From: Bradyrhizobium aeschynomenes
GTDB taxonomy: Bacteria; Pseudomonadota; Alphaproteobacteria; Rhizobiales; Xanthobacteraceae
Direction of reading: 5' to 3'
DNA length: 64,000 bases
Assembly: GCF_013178945.1 (NCBI RefSeq)
Contig: NZ_JABFDM010000002.1
Span: forward strand, 744,001-808,000
Part shown: piece after piece, positions 1 through 9,570 of the stretch
How positions within the stretch are numbered: the stretch's first letter is position 1
Layout of the letters: each line of letters opens with the position of its first letter
Notes under the pieces: model-generated
Told to the model about the DNA's origin: nothing
What the model saw: the letters and a program-made list of their open reading frames with translations, nothing else
The model's database searches: none
Translations under genes and position numbers: made by a program

Positions 1-1779
1 TTCACGACCCGCCCCGAGATCGACGGCACCTTCGGCGTCGTCACCTCGACGCACTGGCTCGCGACCGCTGTCGGCATGGCGATGCTGGAGCGCGGCGGCA
101 ATGCCTTCGATGCCGGCGTCGCAGCCGCCTTCACCCTGCAGGTGGTCGAGCCGCATCTCAACGGCCCCGGCGGCGACGTGCCGATCATCCTGCATGACGT
201 GAAGCGCGGACGCACCGAGGTGATCTGCGGCCAGGGCCCTGCGCCGGCAGGCGCGACCATCGCGCACTACAAGCGCGAAGGCCTCGACATGGTGCCCGGC
301 ACCGGACTGCTCGCGGCTTGCGTCCCCGGCACCTTCGAGTCCTGGATGCTGTTGTTGCGGGACTACGGCACGATGCGGCTGCGCGACGTGCTGGAGCCGG
401 CGATTTCCTACGCCCGCGACGGCTATCCACTGGTCGAGCGCGTCTCGGCCACGATCCAGACCGTCGAACAGCTGTTCAAGACCCATTGGCCGACCTCGGC
501 CGCGCTCTATCTGCCGAATGGCGAGGTGCCGCGGCCGGGCACGCTGTTCACCAACCCAAAGCTGGCAGAGACCTACGCCCGCATCCTGAGCGAAGGCGAA
601 AGCGCCGGGGCGAATCGTGACGCACAGATCGAGCGTGCGCGAAAAGCCTGGTCGCAGGGCTTCGTCGCCGAGGCGATCGACCGCTTCTGCCGGACACAGG
701 AGGTGATGGACGTCTCCGGATCGCGCCACAAGGGCGTGCTGACCGCCGACGACATGGCGCGCTGGCAGCCGACCATCGAGGCACCGCTCACCTACGACTA
801 CGGCCGCTACACCGTGTGCAAGGCCGGCGTCTGGAGCCAGGGCCCGGTGCTGCTGCAGCAGCTCGCTTTGCTCAAGGGCTTTGCGCTCGACGGCCTCGAT
901 CCGACCGGCCCCGACTTCATCCATTGGCAGATCGAAGCCGCGAAGCTCGCTTTCGCCGATCGCGAAGCGTTCTACGGTGATCCGAACTTCGCCGACATCC
1001 CGATCGAGACGCTGCTGTCGGACGCTTATAACAACGAGCGCCGCAAGCTGATCTCGGACAAGGCCTCGCTGGAACTGCGCCCCGGCACGCTCGACGGCTA
1101 CGGCGCCGAGGTGAAGCTGCGCGAGGCGAAAGGCGACCGCGAGGCCGTCGGCGCGATGGGCTCGGGCGAGCCGACCGTGGGCCGCTTCGGCGAAGTGCGT
1201 GGCGACACCGTGCATTTCGACATCATCGACACCCACGGCAACATGATCTCGGCCACGCCCTCGGGCGGCTGGCTGCAATCCTCGCCCGTGATTCCCGAGC
1301 TCGGCTTTTGCCTAGGGACTCGCGCGCAGATGTTCTGGCTCGAAGAGAATCATCCGGCGGCGCTGGTGCCGGGCAAGCGGCCGCGCACCACACTGTCGCC
1401 GACGATGGCGCTGCGCGACGGCGAACCTTACGTCGCATGGGGCTCGCCCGGCGGCGATCAGCAGGACCAGTGGAACACGCAATTCTTCCTGCGCCACGTC
1501 CATGCCGGCATGAACCTGCAGGAGTCGATCGACGCCCCCGCCTGGCACTCCGAGCACTTCCCGATCTCGTTCTGGCCGCGCACCGCACGCCCCGGCGTGC
1601 TCGTGGTCGAGAACCGCGTGCCCAAGGCGACCGTCGAAGAGCTGCGCCGCCGCGGCCATGTCGTCGAGGTTGGCCCCGACTGGTCGGAGGGCCGCCTCAC
1701 GGCAGCTTCGCGCGTCGGCCGCCGCCGCCGTGCCGCCGCCAATCCCCGGGGCATGCAGGGCTACGCCGCGGGACGCTGA
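1..1779 (+). CDS. gamma-glutamyltransferase family protein (5' end cut off)
   Basis: The frame is open from the first base, so the start codon lies outside the window; 592 residues are visible, which is close to the full length of the family. These enzymes are N-terminal-nucleophile hydrolases that transfer or hydrolyse gamma-glutamyl groups such as that of glutathione. The conserved region GDTVHFDIID places the likely autoprocessing threonine at visible residue 403, and the family's GSPGG loop follows at about residue 481. No signal peptide can be judged because the N-terminus is missing. The next gene starts 9 bases downstream and an oligopeptide-type ABC importer follows, which suggests use of peptides or glutathione-like compounds. 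Family assignment is firm; the physiological substrate is inferred. Confidence 0.9.
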   Translation, partial: FTTRPEIDGTFGVVTSTHWLATAVGMAMLERGGNAFDAGVAAAFTLQVVEPHLNGPGGDVPIILHDVKRGRTEVICGQGPAPAGATIAHYKREGLDMVPGTGLLAACVPGTFESWMLLLRDYGTMRLRDVLEPAISYARDGYPLVERVSATIQTVEQLFKTHWPTSAALYLPNGEVPRPGTLFTNPKLAETYARILSEGESAGANRDAQIERARKAWSQGFVAEAIDRFCRTQEVMDVSGSRHKGVLTADDMARWQPTIEAPLTYDYGRYTVCKAGVWSQGPVLLQQLALLKGFALDGLDPTGPDFIHWQIEAAKLAFADREAFYGDPNFADIPIETLLSDAYNNERRKLISDKASLELRPGTLDGYGAEVKLREAKGDREAVGAMGSGEPTVGRFGEVRGDTVHFDIIDTHGNMISATPSGGWLQSSPVIPELGFCLGTRAQMFWLEENHPAALVPGKRPRTTLSPTMALRDGEPYVAWGSPGGDQQDQWNTQFFLRHVHAGMNLQESIDAPAWHSEHFPISFWPRTARPGVLVVENRVPKATVEELRRRGHVVEVGPDWSEGRLTAASRVGRRRRAAANPRGMQGYAAGR

Positions 1780-1788
1780 GGGCCGACG

Positions 1789-2499
1789 ATGACATGGTCG
1801 ATCATTGCCAAGGACGATACCACCGGCCGGATCGGCATCGCTGTCGCCACGCGTTTCTTCGCCGTCGGCGCACGCGTGCCGTTCATCGTCGCCGGTCGCG
1901 GCGGCATCGCCACGCAGGCGCTGGTCAATCCCTACTACGGCATCGACGGCGCGACGCTGCTGCGCGATGGCCGCCACCCGCGCGAGATCGTGCAGCTCCT
2001 CACAGCAGCCGATCCCGGCCGCGAAAGCCGGCAGGTTCACATCCTCGATCTCAACGGCCAGATCGCGGCGCATACCGGCCGCGACTGCATCGACTGGTGC
2101 GGCCATCTCGAAGGCCAGGGGTTTTCGATCGCCGGCAACATGCTGGCCGGCCCGCAGGTGCTGAACGAGACTGCCAACGCCTTCCTCGCCAACAGCGCCC
2201 TGCCCTTCGCGCAGCGCCTGATCGCGGCGATGAGGGCCGGCGAGGCCGCCGGCGGCGACAAGCGGGGCAAGCAGTCGGCTGCACTGCTGATCCATGGAAA
2301 GGACGAATGGTCCGAGCTCGACCTGCGCGTCGACGACCATGCCGATCCGCTGGCCGAGCTCGAACGGCTGGAGAGCGTGAGCCGCAGGCATTGGGCGGTA
2401 TTCCGGCAGTTCATGCCGACACGCGACAATCCGGCTGGGATCACCGACCGCGCCGTCATTGATGACGGCCTCGCGGCGGCGCTCAAGTCCCCAACATGA
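1789..2499 (+). CDS. DUF1028 family protein
   Basis: A 236-residue protein beginning MTWSIIAKDD. The N-terminal region, with GRIGIAVATRFFAVGA and later GGIATQALVNPYYG, is characteristic of the DUF1028 family, which resembles Ntn hydrolases and has no settled reaction. The start follows the gamma-glutamyltransferase stop by 9 bases, so the two are almost certainly co-transcribed. Proteins of this family often accompany amidohydrolases and gamma-glutamyltransferases, which fits this position. A role in peptide or amide turnover is inferred from the neighbours only. Confidence 0.85.
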   Translation: MTWSIIAKDDTTGRIGIAVATRFFAVGARVPFIVAGRGGIATQALVNPYYGIDGATLLRDGRHPREIVQLLTAADPGRESRQVHILDLNGQIAAHTGRDCIDWCGHLEGQGFSIAGNMLAGPQVLNETANAFLANSALPFAQRLIAAMRAGEAAGGDKRGKQSAALLIHGKDEWSELDLRVDDHADPLAELERLESVSRRHWAVFRQFMPTRDNPAGITDRAVIDDGLAAALKSPT

Positions 2500-2581
2500 G
2501 CGGCCGGAAGGACTGCATCTGACCGGGGTTGGTATGGATAGTGCAACGACGCAGGCTGCTGCATTTACGAGGGGACTTCGG

Positions 2582-4099
2582 ATGCTGAGGAAGAACTGGT
2601 GCTTGGCCGCTCTCGCGGCTGTTCTCATGACCTCTTGCGGGACACTCGCGCAGGCACAGACCACGTTGCGCATCGGGCTCGCCGAGGATCCCGATGTTCT
2701 CGATCCCACCATGGCCCGCACCTATGTCGGCCGCATCGTGTTCGCCGCGACCTGCGACAAGCTGTTCGACATCGACGACAAGCTCAACATCGTGCCGCAA
2801 CTGGCGCTGTCGCACGAGACCTCGGCGGACGGCAAGGAGGTCACGATCAAGCTGCGGCCGGGCGTGAAGTTCCACGACGGCGAACCGTTCGACGCCGAGG
2901 CCGCGAAGTTCTCGATCGACCGTCACCTGACCTTCCCCGGCTCGTTCCGCAAGCCGGAGCTCGCCTCGGTCGATCACGTCGACGTCGTCGATCCCTTGAC
3001 CATCAAGCTCGTCCTGAAGGCGCCATTCTCGCCGCTGATTGCGCAGCTCACCGACCGCGCGGGCATGATGGTGTCGCCGAAAGCCGCCAAGGAGGCCGGC
3101 GACAAGTTCGGCCTGCGTCCGGTCTGCGCCGGTCCCTACAAATTCGTCGAGCGCGTCCAGCAGGACCGCATCGTATTCGAGAAGTTCGCCGACTACTGGA
3201 ACAAGGACAACGTCTTCATCGACAAGATCGTCTATCAGCCGATCGTCGACGCCACGGTGCGGCTGGCAAACCTGAAGTCCGGCGGGCTCGATCTGATCGA
3301 GCGCGTGCTCGCCACCGACATCAAGGACGTGCGCGCCGACTCCAAGCTCGCGCTGTCGACGGCGATCGAGCTCGGTTATCAGGGCATCACGCTCAACATC
3401 GGCAAGGACAAGGCCAAGGGCCCGCTCAGCCAATCGGCCAAGGTGCGCCAAGCGCTGGATCTGTCGATCGACCGCGAGGCGCTCAATCAGGTGGTCTTCA
3501 ACGGCGAGTTCATGCCGGGCAACCAGTGGGTCAATCCCTCGCATCCCTACTATCAGAAAGCGTTCCCGATGCGCGCGCGCGACGTCGAGAAGGCCAAGGC
3601 GTTGCTGAAGGAAGCCGGCGTCACGCCGCCGGTCGCGGTCGATTTCATGGTACCGAAGGGCGCCGAGACCGAAGCGGTCGCCCAGGTGGTGCAGTCGATG
3701 GCCGCCGAGGCCGGCTTCGACATGAAGATCCGCGTGACCGAGTTCGCGACCTCGCTGAAGCAGGCCGAGGCCGGCGACTATCAGGCCTACATGCTATCGT
3801 GGAGCGGCCGCATCGATCCGGACGGCAACTCCTACGTCTTCATGAAGAAGAACGCGCCGCAGAACTACAGCGTCTGGGAGAATGCGGAGGCCGACAAGGC
3901 GCTCGACGACGCCCGCCTCGTCACCGACATGGCGCAGCGCAAGGCGCTGTACGAGAAGCTCGCCAAGCTCGAGATCGAGGAGGAGCCGATCCTCTATCTC
4001 TACCACCGCCGCATCCTGATCGCGCACACCAAGAAGCTCGAGGGCTACAAGCAGATGCCGGACGGCCTGGTGCGTCTGATCGGGCTGAAGCTGAAGTGA
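2582..4099 (+). CDS. ABC transporter substrate-binding protein, SBP_bac_5 (peptide/opine type)
   Basis: A 505-residue extracytoplasmic binding protein for an oligopeptide/nickel-type importer. The chosen ATG is preceded by GAGGGG at a suitable distance and gives a typical signal peptide: MLRKNW, a hydrophobic core, then a possible cut after AQA. MTSC inside the signal is a weak lipobox, so lipoprotein anchoring is possible. The frame stays open upstream to 2459, overlapping the DUF1028 gene, but that would bury the signal peptide. Typical family motifs follow, including YVGRIVFAATCDKLFD and a hydrophobic KFHDGEPFDAE stretch. Two permease genes follow; no ATPase gene is visible here, so it may lie left of the window. 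Confidence 0.9.
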   Translation: MLRKNWCLAALAAVLMTSCGTLAQAQTTLRIGLAEDPDVLDPTMARTYVGRIVFAATCDKLFDIDDKLNIVPQLALSHETSADGKEVTIKLRPGVKFHDGEPFDAEAAKFSIDRHLTFPGSFRKPELASVDHVDVVDPLTIKLVLKAPFSPLIAQLTDRAGMMVSPKAAKEAGDKFGLRPVCAGPYKFVERVQQDRIVFEKFADYWNKDNVFIDKIVYQPIVDATVRLANLKSGGLDLIERVLATDIKDVRADSKLALSTAIELGYQGITLNIGKDKAKGPLSQSAKVRQALDLSIDREALNQVVFNGEFMPGNQWVNPSHPYYQKAFPMRARDVEKAKALLKEAGVTPPVAVDFMVPKGAETEAVAQVVQSMAAEAGFDMKIRVTEFATSLKQAEAGDYQAYMLSWSGRIDPDGNSYVFMKKNAPQNYSVWENAEADKALDDARLVTDMAQRKALYEKLAKLEIEEEPILYLYHRRILIAHTKKLEGYKQMPDGLVRLIGLKLK

Positions 4100-4155
4100 G
4101 CGGTCGGTTGGCCTCTGCCTATTGGGACGCGATGCCGGCGCCCCGCCCACGCTGC

Positions 4156-4262
4156 GCTCCCTCCCCCCTTGTGGGGGAGGGGTGGGGAGAGGGGTGCCAC
4201 ACACTCCGATCTCCCGTGGGGTACCCCCCTCCCTGTCCCTCCCCCACAAGGGGGGAGGGAAC
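4156..4262. repeat. intergenic palindromic repeat (CTCCCCC type)
   Basis: Two inverted arms, ctccctccccccttgtgggg at the left and its near complement ending in aaggggggaggga, flank a short unique spacer between the binding protein and the first permease. It can fold into a long hairpin in RNA and may reduce read-through from the binding-protein gene. This is the only copy seen in the window. Confidence 0.75.
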
Positions 4263-4322
4263 GCTGGGGGCGCGACCGATTGCTCGTCGTGAGCATGCTC
4301 CTTGGCGCGCGAGGTCCTGACC

Positions 4323-5264
4323 ATGCTGACCTTCCTCGCCCGCCGCCTGTCCCAGATCATCCCGACCTTGATCTTCGTCTCGATCCTCATCTTCTCGCTG
4401 CAGCAACTCTTGCCCGGTGACCCTGCCCTCGTCATGGCCGGCGAGGAGCGCGATCCCGCCGTGATCGAGCAGATCCGCAAGCAGTATCGCCTCGACCAGC
4501 CGCTGCCCATCCAGTACGGCTACTGGATCAAGGGCGTGCTGTCCGGCGATTTCGGCGAGTCCTTGCGCATCAAGATGCCCGTACGCGATCTCATCGTGCA
4601 GAAGCTGCCGGTGACCTTGCAGCTCGCCTCGATGGCCATCGTGATCGCGTTCCTGATCGGCATTCCCGCCGGCATCGTCTCCGCCGTGAAGCGCGGCACG
4701 GGCTGGGACTACGCCGCCAACCTGTTCGCACTGTGGGGCATCTCGACGCCGAACTTCTGGCTCGGCATCATGCTGATCTTCGTGTTCTCGATCCAGCTCG
4801 GCTGGCTGCCCGCCTCGGGCTATGTCTCGCTGGCGGAGGACTGGCGCGCCAGCCTTGCCGCCACCATCATGCCGGCTTTCGTGCTCGGCAACGCCATCGC
4901 CGCGATCCTGATGCGCCACACCCGAAGCGCCATGCTGCAGGTGCTGAGTAGCGACTATATTCGCACCGCGCGCGCCAAGGGCATTTCCGAGCGCCAGGTC
5001 ATCCTGCGCCACGCGCTGCGCAACGCCCTGACGCCGGTGATCACGCTCGGCGCGCTGGAGCTCGGCACGCTGTTATCAGGTGCCGTGTTGACCGAGCAGA
5101 TCTTCTCCATCCCGGGCTTCGGCAAGCTGATCGTCGACGCCGTGTTCAACCGCGACTACGCCGTCGTGCAGGGCGTCGTGCTGGTCACCGCCACCGTCTA
5201 CATCATGCTCAACCTGATCGCCGATCTCGCTTATGTCCTCGTCAATCCGCGCCTGAGAAGCTGA
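4323..5264 (+). CDS. ABC transporter permease, DppB/OppB type
   Basis: A 313-residue inner-membrane permease with the typical six hydrophobic segments and the conserved N-terminal segment MLTFLARRLSQIIPTL followed by a LLPGDP motif. The cytoplasmic coupling loop reads DYIRTARAKGISERQV, the usual EAA motif. The ATG at 4323 has GAGG eight bases upstream; a TTG at 4302 would add seven residues and is less likely. It stops one base before the next permease starts, so the two are translationally coupled. Confidence 0.93.
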   Translation: MLTFLARRLSQIIPTLIFVSILIFSLQQLLPGDPALVMAGEERDPAVIEQIRKQYRLDQPLPIQYGYWIKGVLSGDFGESLRIKMPVRDLIVQKLPVTLQLASMAIVIAFLIGIPAGIVSAVKRGTGWDYAANLFALWGISTPNFWLGIMLIFVFSIQLGWLPASGYVSLAEDWRASLAATIMPAFVLGNAIAAILMRHTRSAMLQVLSSDYIRTARAKGISERQVILRHALRNALTPVITLGALELGTLLSGAVLTEQIFSIPGFGKLIVDAVFNRDYAVVQGVVLVTATVYIMLNLIADLAYVLVNPRLRS

Positions 5265-5265
5265 C

Positions 5266-6156
5266 ATGGCCGAGACCACGCTGTCATCACCAGGCATCCG
5301 CACTCTTGCCCCGCTCGAGCGGCCGATCCAGCGTGCCTGGCGCAGCCTGGTGAAGCGGCGGGGCGCCATGGTCGGGCTCGGCCTGATCACGGCCTTCATC
5401 CTGCTCGCCGTGCTCGCGCCTCTCGTGGCGCCCTACGATCCCATCAAAACGAGCTGGGCTTTTGTCCGCAAAGCTCCGTCGGCGGCACATTGGTTCGGTA
5501 CCGACGATCTCGGCCGCGATGTGCTCGCCCGCGTCATCTACGGCGCGCGCGCCTCGCTGCTGGCCGGCGCGATCTCGGTCGTGATCGCGCTGTCGATCGG
5601 CGTGCCCATCGGCATGATCGCGGGCTATCGCGGCGGCGTCATCGACGCCCTGATCAGCCGCATCACCGACGCGATGCTGGCCTGCCCGTTCCTGATCCTG
5701 GCGATCGCGCTCGCCGCATTCCTCGGACCGAGCCTCGGCAACGCGATGATCGCGATCGGCATCTCGGCAACGCCGATCTTCGTGCGGTTGACCCGCGGCG
5801 AGGTGCTGAGCGTCAAGGTCGAGGAATATGTCGAGGCCGCGCGCAGCGTCGGCGATACCGACCTGCAGATCGCGGTCCGGCACATCCTGCCGAACATCAT
5901 GCCGGCGCTCTTGGTGCAGGCGACCTTGTCGGTCGCCGCCGCCATCATCGCCGAGGCCGCGCTGTCGTTCCTGGGGCTCGGCCAGCAGCCGCCGGCGCCG
6001 TCCTGGGGCAGCATGCTCAATGCCGCCCAGCGCTTCCTCACCAATGCCCCCTGGATGGCGATCTGGCCGGGGCTCGCGATCTTCCTGGTCGTGCTCTCGC
6101 TCAACCTGCTGGGCGACGGCCTGCGCGACGCGCTGGATCCGCAGCAGGAAGAGTAA
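5266..6156 (+). CDS. ABC transporter permease, DppC/OppC type
   Basis: A 296-residue partner permease. It has a cytoplasmic N-terminus, a first membrane segment near residues 40-60, the conserved HWFGTDDLGRDVLARVIYGAR loop region and the EAA coupling loop YVEAARSVGDTDLQI near residue 190. It starts one base after the preceding stop. With the binding protein and DppB-type partner it forms a peptide or opine importer; which substrate is not decided by the sequence. The ATPase subunits are not in the window. Confidence 0.93.
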   Translation: MAETTLSSPGIRTLAPLERPIQRAWRSLVKRRGAMVGLGLITAFILLAVLAPLVAPYDPIKTSWAFVRKAPSAAHWFGTDDLGRDVLARVIYGARASLLAGAISVVIALSIGVPIGMIAGYRGGVIDALISRITDAMLACPFLILAIALAAFLGPSLGNAMIAIGISATPIFVRLTRGEVLSVKVEEYVEAARSVGDTDLQIAVRHILPNIMPALLVQATLSVAAAIIAEAALSFLGLGQQPPAPSWGSMLNAAQRFLTNAPWMAIWPGLAIFLVVLSLNLLGDGLRDALDPQQEE

Positions 6157-6182
6157 GGCAACGCCGGCGCTTCACCCTCCGC

Positions 6183-6306
6183 CGTCGTCCCGGCCTCCGA
6201 GCCGGGACCCATAACCACCGGCCGCTGTTTGAGGCAGGCGCGGAGTGAACCTCTCGCGCAATAACGACCGCCGGTGGTTATGGGTCCCGGCGTTCGCCGG
6301 GACGAC
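6183..6306. repeat. intergenic palindromic repeat (GTCCCGG type), copy 1
   Basis: An imperfect inverted repeat. The left arm reads gtcgtcccggcctccgagcc and the right arm ends cgttcgccgggacgac, with ataaccacc and ggtggttat paired nearer the centre. The same family recurs at 30553-30695. Confidence 0.8.
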
Positions 6307-6339
6307 ATTGGGGACGTTGAGAGACCCGTCAAAACAAAG

Positions 6340-6363
6340 CGGCGGCTGCGAAAGCAGCCGCCG
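6340..6363 (-). terminator. intrinsic terminator of the RND pump operon
   Basis: A perfect 10-base stem, cggcggctgc and gcagccgccg, with a GAAA tetraloop. Read on the minus strand it lies 25 bases past the RND stop codon and is followed by ctttgtttt, a T-rich run, as expected of a Rho-independent terminator. Confidence 0.75.
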
Positions 6364-6387
6364 TTGATGTTCAAAACACAGAGGTCG

Positions 6388-9300
6388 TCACGTCGCCTTG
6401 AGTGCGTGGTCCGTCTCGGCGTCGAACTGGGCGATCTCCTTGGCGCGCTGCGATTTCGCGGCGGCCTGGTGGTTGGTGGCGATGACGGTGTAGACCGCCG
6501 GCAGCACGAACAGCGTGAACAGCGTGCCGATCGACATGCCGGCGACGACGACGAGGCCGATCGAGAAGCGGCTGGCGGCGCCGGCGCCCGAGGCGGTCAG
6601 CAGCGGGATCAGGCCGGTCACCATCGCCGCCGTCGTCATCAGGATCGGCCGCAGGCGGATGCGCGCCGAGGTCTCGATCGCCCTGCGGCGATCCATCCCT
6701 TCGTTCAGCTGCAGCTCGTTGGCGAACTCCACCATCAGGATGCCGTGCTTGGTGATCAGGCCGACCAGGGTCAGGAGGCCGACCTGGGTGTAGATGTTCA
6801 TCGTCGCCAGACCGAAGAACAGCGGGATCAGCGCGCCGACGATCGCCATGGGCACGCTGATCATGATGACCAGCGGGTCACGCAGGCTCTCGAACTGCGC
6901 GGCCAGCACCAGGAAGATGATGATCAGCGCGAAGCCGAAGGTGATGGCGAGCTGATTGCCTTCCTGGACGTATTGGCGCGCATCGGCGAGATAATCGTGG
7001 CTGAATCCCGACGGCAGGTTCTTGGCCTGCTTCTCCAGGAAGTCGACCGCCTGGCCGACCGTGACGCCCGGCATCGGCACCGCCGAGAAGGTCGCCGAGT
7101 TGAGCTGGTTGAAATGCGTCAGCGAGTTCGGGTCGGTGGCGGTCTCGATGTTGACCACGGTCGACAGCGGCACCTGCTGGCCGGTGGCGGACGCGACATA
7201 GTAGCCCGAGAGCGCTTCCGGCGACAGCCGCTTGTCGCGCGGTACCTGCGGGATTACCTGATAGGAGCGGCCCTCGAGGTTGAAGCGGTTGATGTAGTTG
7301 CCGCCGAGCAGCACCGCGAGCGTATTGCCGATCGACTGCATGGTGATGCCGAGATCGCTCGCCTTGCTGCGGTTGATCCAGACCTTGACCACCGGCTGGT
7401 TGAATTCGAGGTCGCTGTCGGAGACGATGAACATGCCGCTCTTGCGCGCGGAGTCCTTCAGCTTGGCCATCTGCTCATAGACGGCCTGGAAGCCGCTGGT
7501 CGAGCTGATCACCATCTGCACCGGCAGGCCGCCGGGGCCGCCCGGCAACGCCGGCAGGTTGAAGGCGAAGGCGTTGATGCCCTCGATCTTTGACAGCTCC
7601 GCCTGCACCAGCGGCTTCAGCTTGATCGAGGAGCGCGTGCGCTCGTCCCACGGCTTGAGCAGCATGCCGGCAAAGCCACCCTGCGGACCGTTGATGCCGT
7701 TCAGCACGAAGCGCAAGTCGGTCTCGGGGAACTTCGCGAACGCCTTGTCGAGCTTGTCGGTGTAGAAGTTGATATAGTCGATGTTGGCGTATTTCGGCGC
7801 CTTGGTGATCGAGAACACGATGCCCTGATCCTCCTCCGGCGCCAGCTCTTTGGCGGTGTGCATGTAGAGGAAGCCGACCAGGCCGAGGATCGTCAGCGCG
7901 AACAGCGCGGTCACCGGCCGGTAGTCGAGCGAGCGGTCGAGCTGGCGGCCGTACCAGTTCGTCATCGAACCGAACACGCGGTTGACGAGGCGCGCGAAGC
8001 GGCCCTCATCGGCGCTCTTCAGCAGCACCGAGCACATCATCGGCGACAGCGTCAGCGCGATGACGCCGGACACGATGACCGAGCCCGCAAGCGTGAAGGC
8101 GAATTCGCGGAACAGCGAGCCGGTGAGGCCGCCGAGGAAACCGATCGGCGCGTACACGGCGGCGAGCGTGATCGTCATCGAGATGACCGGGCCGACGATC
8201 TCGCGCGCGCCCTGCAGCGCCGCCTGGACCGGCGCCTTGCCCTCCTCCAGATGGCGGTGGATGTTCTCCACCACCACGATGGCGTCGTCGACGACGAGGC
8301 CGATCGCCAGCACCATGGCCAGCAGCGTCAGCAGATTGATGCTGAAGCCGAGCGCCAGCATCATCGTGCAGACGCCGATCAGCGACAGCGGGATCGTCAC
8401 CACCGGAATGATGACCGAGCGCAGCGACGCCAGGAACAGGAAGATGACGACGATGACGATCAGCACCGCTTCGCCGAGCGTATGCTCGACCTCGTCGATC
8501 GACGACTGGATGAACTTGGTGGAGTCGTAGGCCACCTTCATCTTCATCGACGGCGGCAGGTTGCGCTCGAGATCGGGAAACAGCGCGCGCACGCCCTTGA
8601 CGATGTTGAGCGGGTTGCCCTGCGGCGTCGCGTCGACGCCGATGAAGATCGCGCGCTCGCCGCTGAAGGCGACGCTGGCATCCGTGCTCTGCGCCGCGAG
8701 CTCGACGGTGGCGACGTCCTCCATGCGGACGAAGCCGCCGTCCTTGGCCTTGACGATCATCCGCTTGAACTGGTTGACGTCGGTCAGGCCGGTATTGGTC
8801 GTCACGTTGGAGACGATGAAATAGCCCTTGGCCTGTCCGGCCGCGGACTGGAAGTTGTTGGCGGCGATCGCCTGCGCCACGTCGGTCGGCGACACGTTGC
8901 GGCCGGCCATTTTCTCGGGATTCAGCCAGATCCGCATCGCGAAGGTCTGGCCGCCGAGGATGTTCGCCGCGGCGACGCCGTCGACGGTCGACAGCACCGG
9001 CTGCACGACGCGCGTGAGATAGTCCGAGATCGCCGAGCCCGACAGCTCCTCGCTGGAGAAGCCGAGATACATCACCGACGTCGTCTGGCCCGTCGTCTTG
9101 GTGACGATCGGATCGTTGGATTCCTTCGGGATGAGGTAACGGACCGAGTTGACCTTGGCGAGCACCTCGGTGAGCGCCTGGTTCGGATCGAAATTGAGCT
9201 TGATGAAGACCTGGATGGTGCTGGTGCCCTGCACCGAGGACGAGGTGATGTAGTCGACGCCCTCGGCGGAGGCGACCGCCTGCTCCAGCGGCGTGGTGAT

Positions 9301-9486
9301 GAAGCCCTGGATCAGGTCCGCGGAGGCGCCGGGATAGACGGTCGTGACGTTGACGACCGTGTTCGACAGCTTCGGATATTGCCGGATCGGCAGCTCGAAC
9401 GCGGCGCGCAGGCCGAGCAGCAGGATGAGCAGGCTGACGACGACCGACAGCACCGGGCGCTTGATGAAGATATCGGTGAAACGCAT
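6388..9486 (-). CDS. RND efflux transporter permease (HAE1/AcrB family)
   Basis: A 1032-residue inner-membrane proton-drug antiporter subunit. It opens with MRFTDIFIKRPVLS, the standard start of this family, and has the two-fold arrangement of twelve membrane segments with two large periplasmic loops. The proton-relay pair of aspartates is seen in LAIGLVVDDAIVVVEN. It follows the adaptor gene and the TetR gene in one minus-strand unit. No outer-membrane factor gene is present, so the pump probably borrows a TolC-type protein encoded elsewhere. Multidrug or solvent export is the likely role; the substrates cannot be told. Confidence 0.95.
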   Translation of the reverse strand: MRFTDIFIKRPVLSVVVSLLILLLGLRAAFELPIRQYPKLSNTVVNVTTVYPGASADLIQGFITTPLEQAVASAEGVDYITSSSVQGTSTIQVFIKLNFDPNQALTEVLAKVNSVRYLIPKESNDPIVTKTTGQTTSVMYLGFSSEELSGSAISDYLTRVVQPVLSTVDGVAAANILGGQTFAMRIWLNPEKMAGRNVSPTDVAQAIAANNFQSAAGQAKGYFIVSNVTTNTGLTDVNQFKRMIVKAKDGGFVRMEDVATVELAAQSTDASVAFSGERAIFIGVDATPQGNPLNIVKGVRALFPDLERNLPPSMKMKVAYDSTKFIQSSIDEVEHTLGEAVLIVIVVIFLFLASLRSVIIPVVTIPLSLIGVCTMMLALGFSINLLTLLAMVLAIGLVVDDAIVVVENIHRHLEEGKAPVQAALQGAREIVGPVISMTITLAAVYAPIGFLGGLTGSLFREFAFTLAGSVIVSGVIALTLSPMMCSVLLKSADEGRFARLVNRVFGSMTNWYGRQLDRSLDYRPVTALFALTILGLVGFLYMHTAKELAPEEDQGIVFSITKAPKYANIDYINFYTDKLDKAFAKFPETDLRFVLNGINGPQGGFAGMLLKPWDERTRSSIKLKPLVQAELSKIEGINAFAFNLPALPGGPGGLPVQMVISSTSGFQAVYEQMAKLKDSARKSGMFIVSDSDLEFNQPVVKVWINRSKASDLGITMQSIGNTLAVLLGGNYINRFNLEGRSYQVIPQVPRDKRLSPEALSGYYVASATGQQVPLSTVVNIETATDPNSLTHFNQLNSATFSAVPMPGVTVGQAVDFLEKQAKNLPSGFSHDYLADARQYVQEGNQLAITFGFALIIIFLVLAAQFESLRDPLVIMISVPMAIVGALIPLFFGLATMNIYTQVGLLTLVGLITKHGILMVEFANELQLNEGMDRRRAIETSARIRLRPILMTTAAMVTGLIPLLTASGAGAASRFSIGLVVVAGMSIGTLFTLFVLPAVYTVIATNHQAAAKSQRAKEIAQFDAETDHALKAT

Positions 9487-9570
9487 CGCGGCAATCTCGT
9501 CAGCAGGAGGCGGGTGAGGTGCGAACCGGCCGCCTCGTGGCGGCGGCCCGGCATTGGCTCGGAGGCTCGC

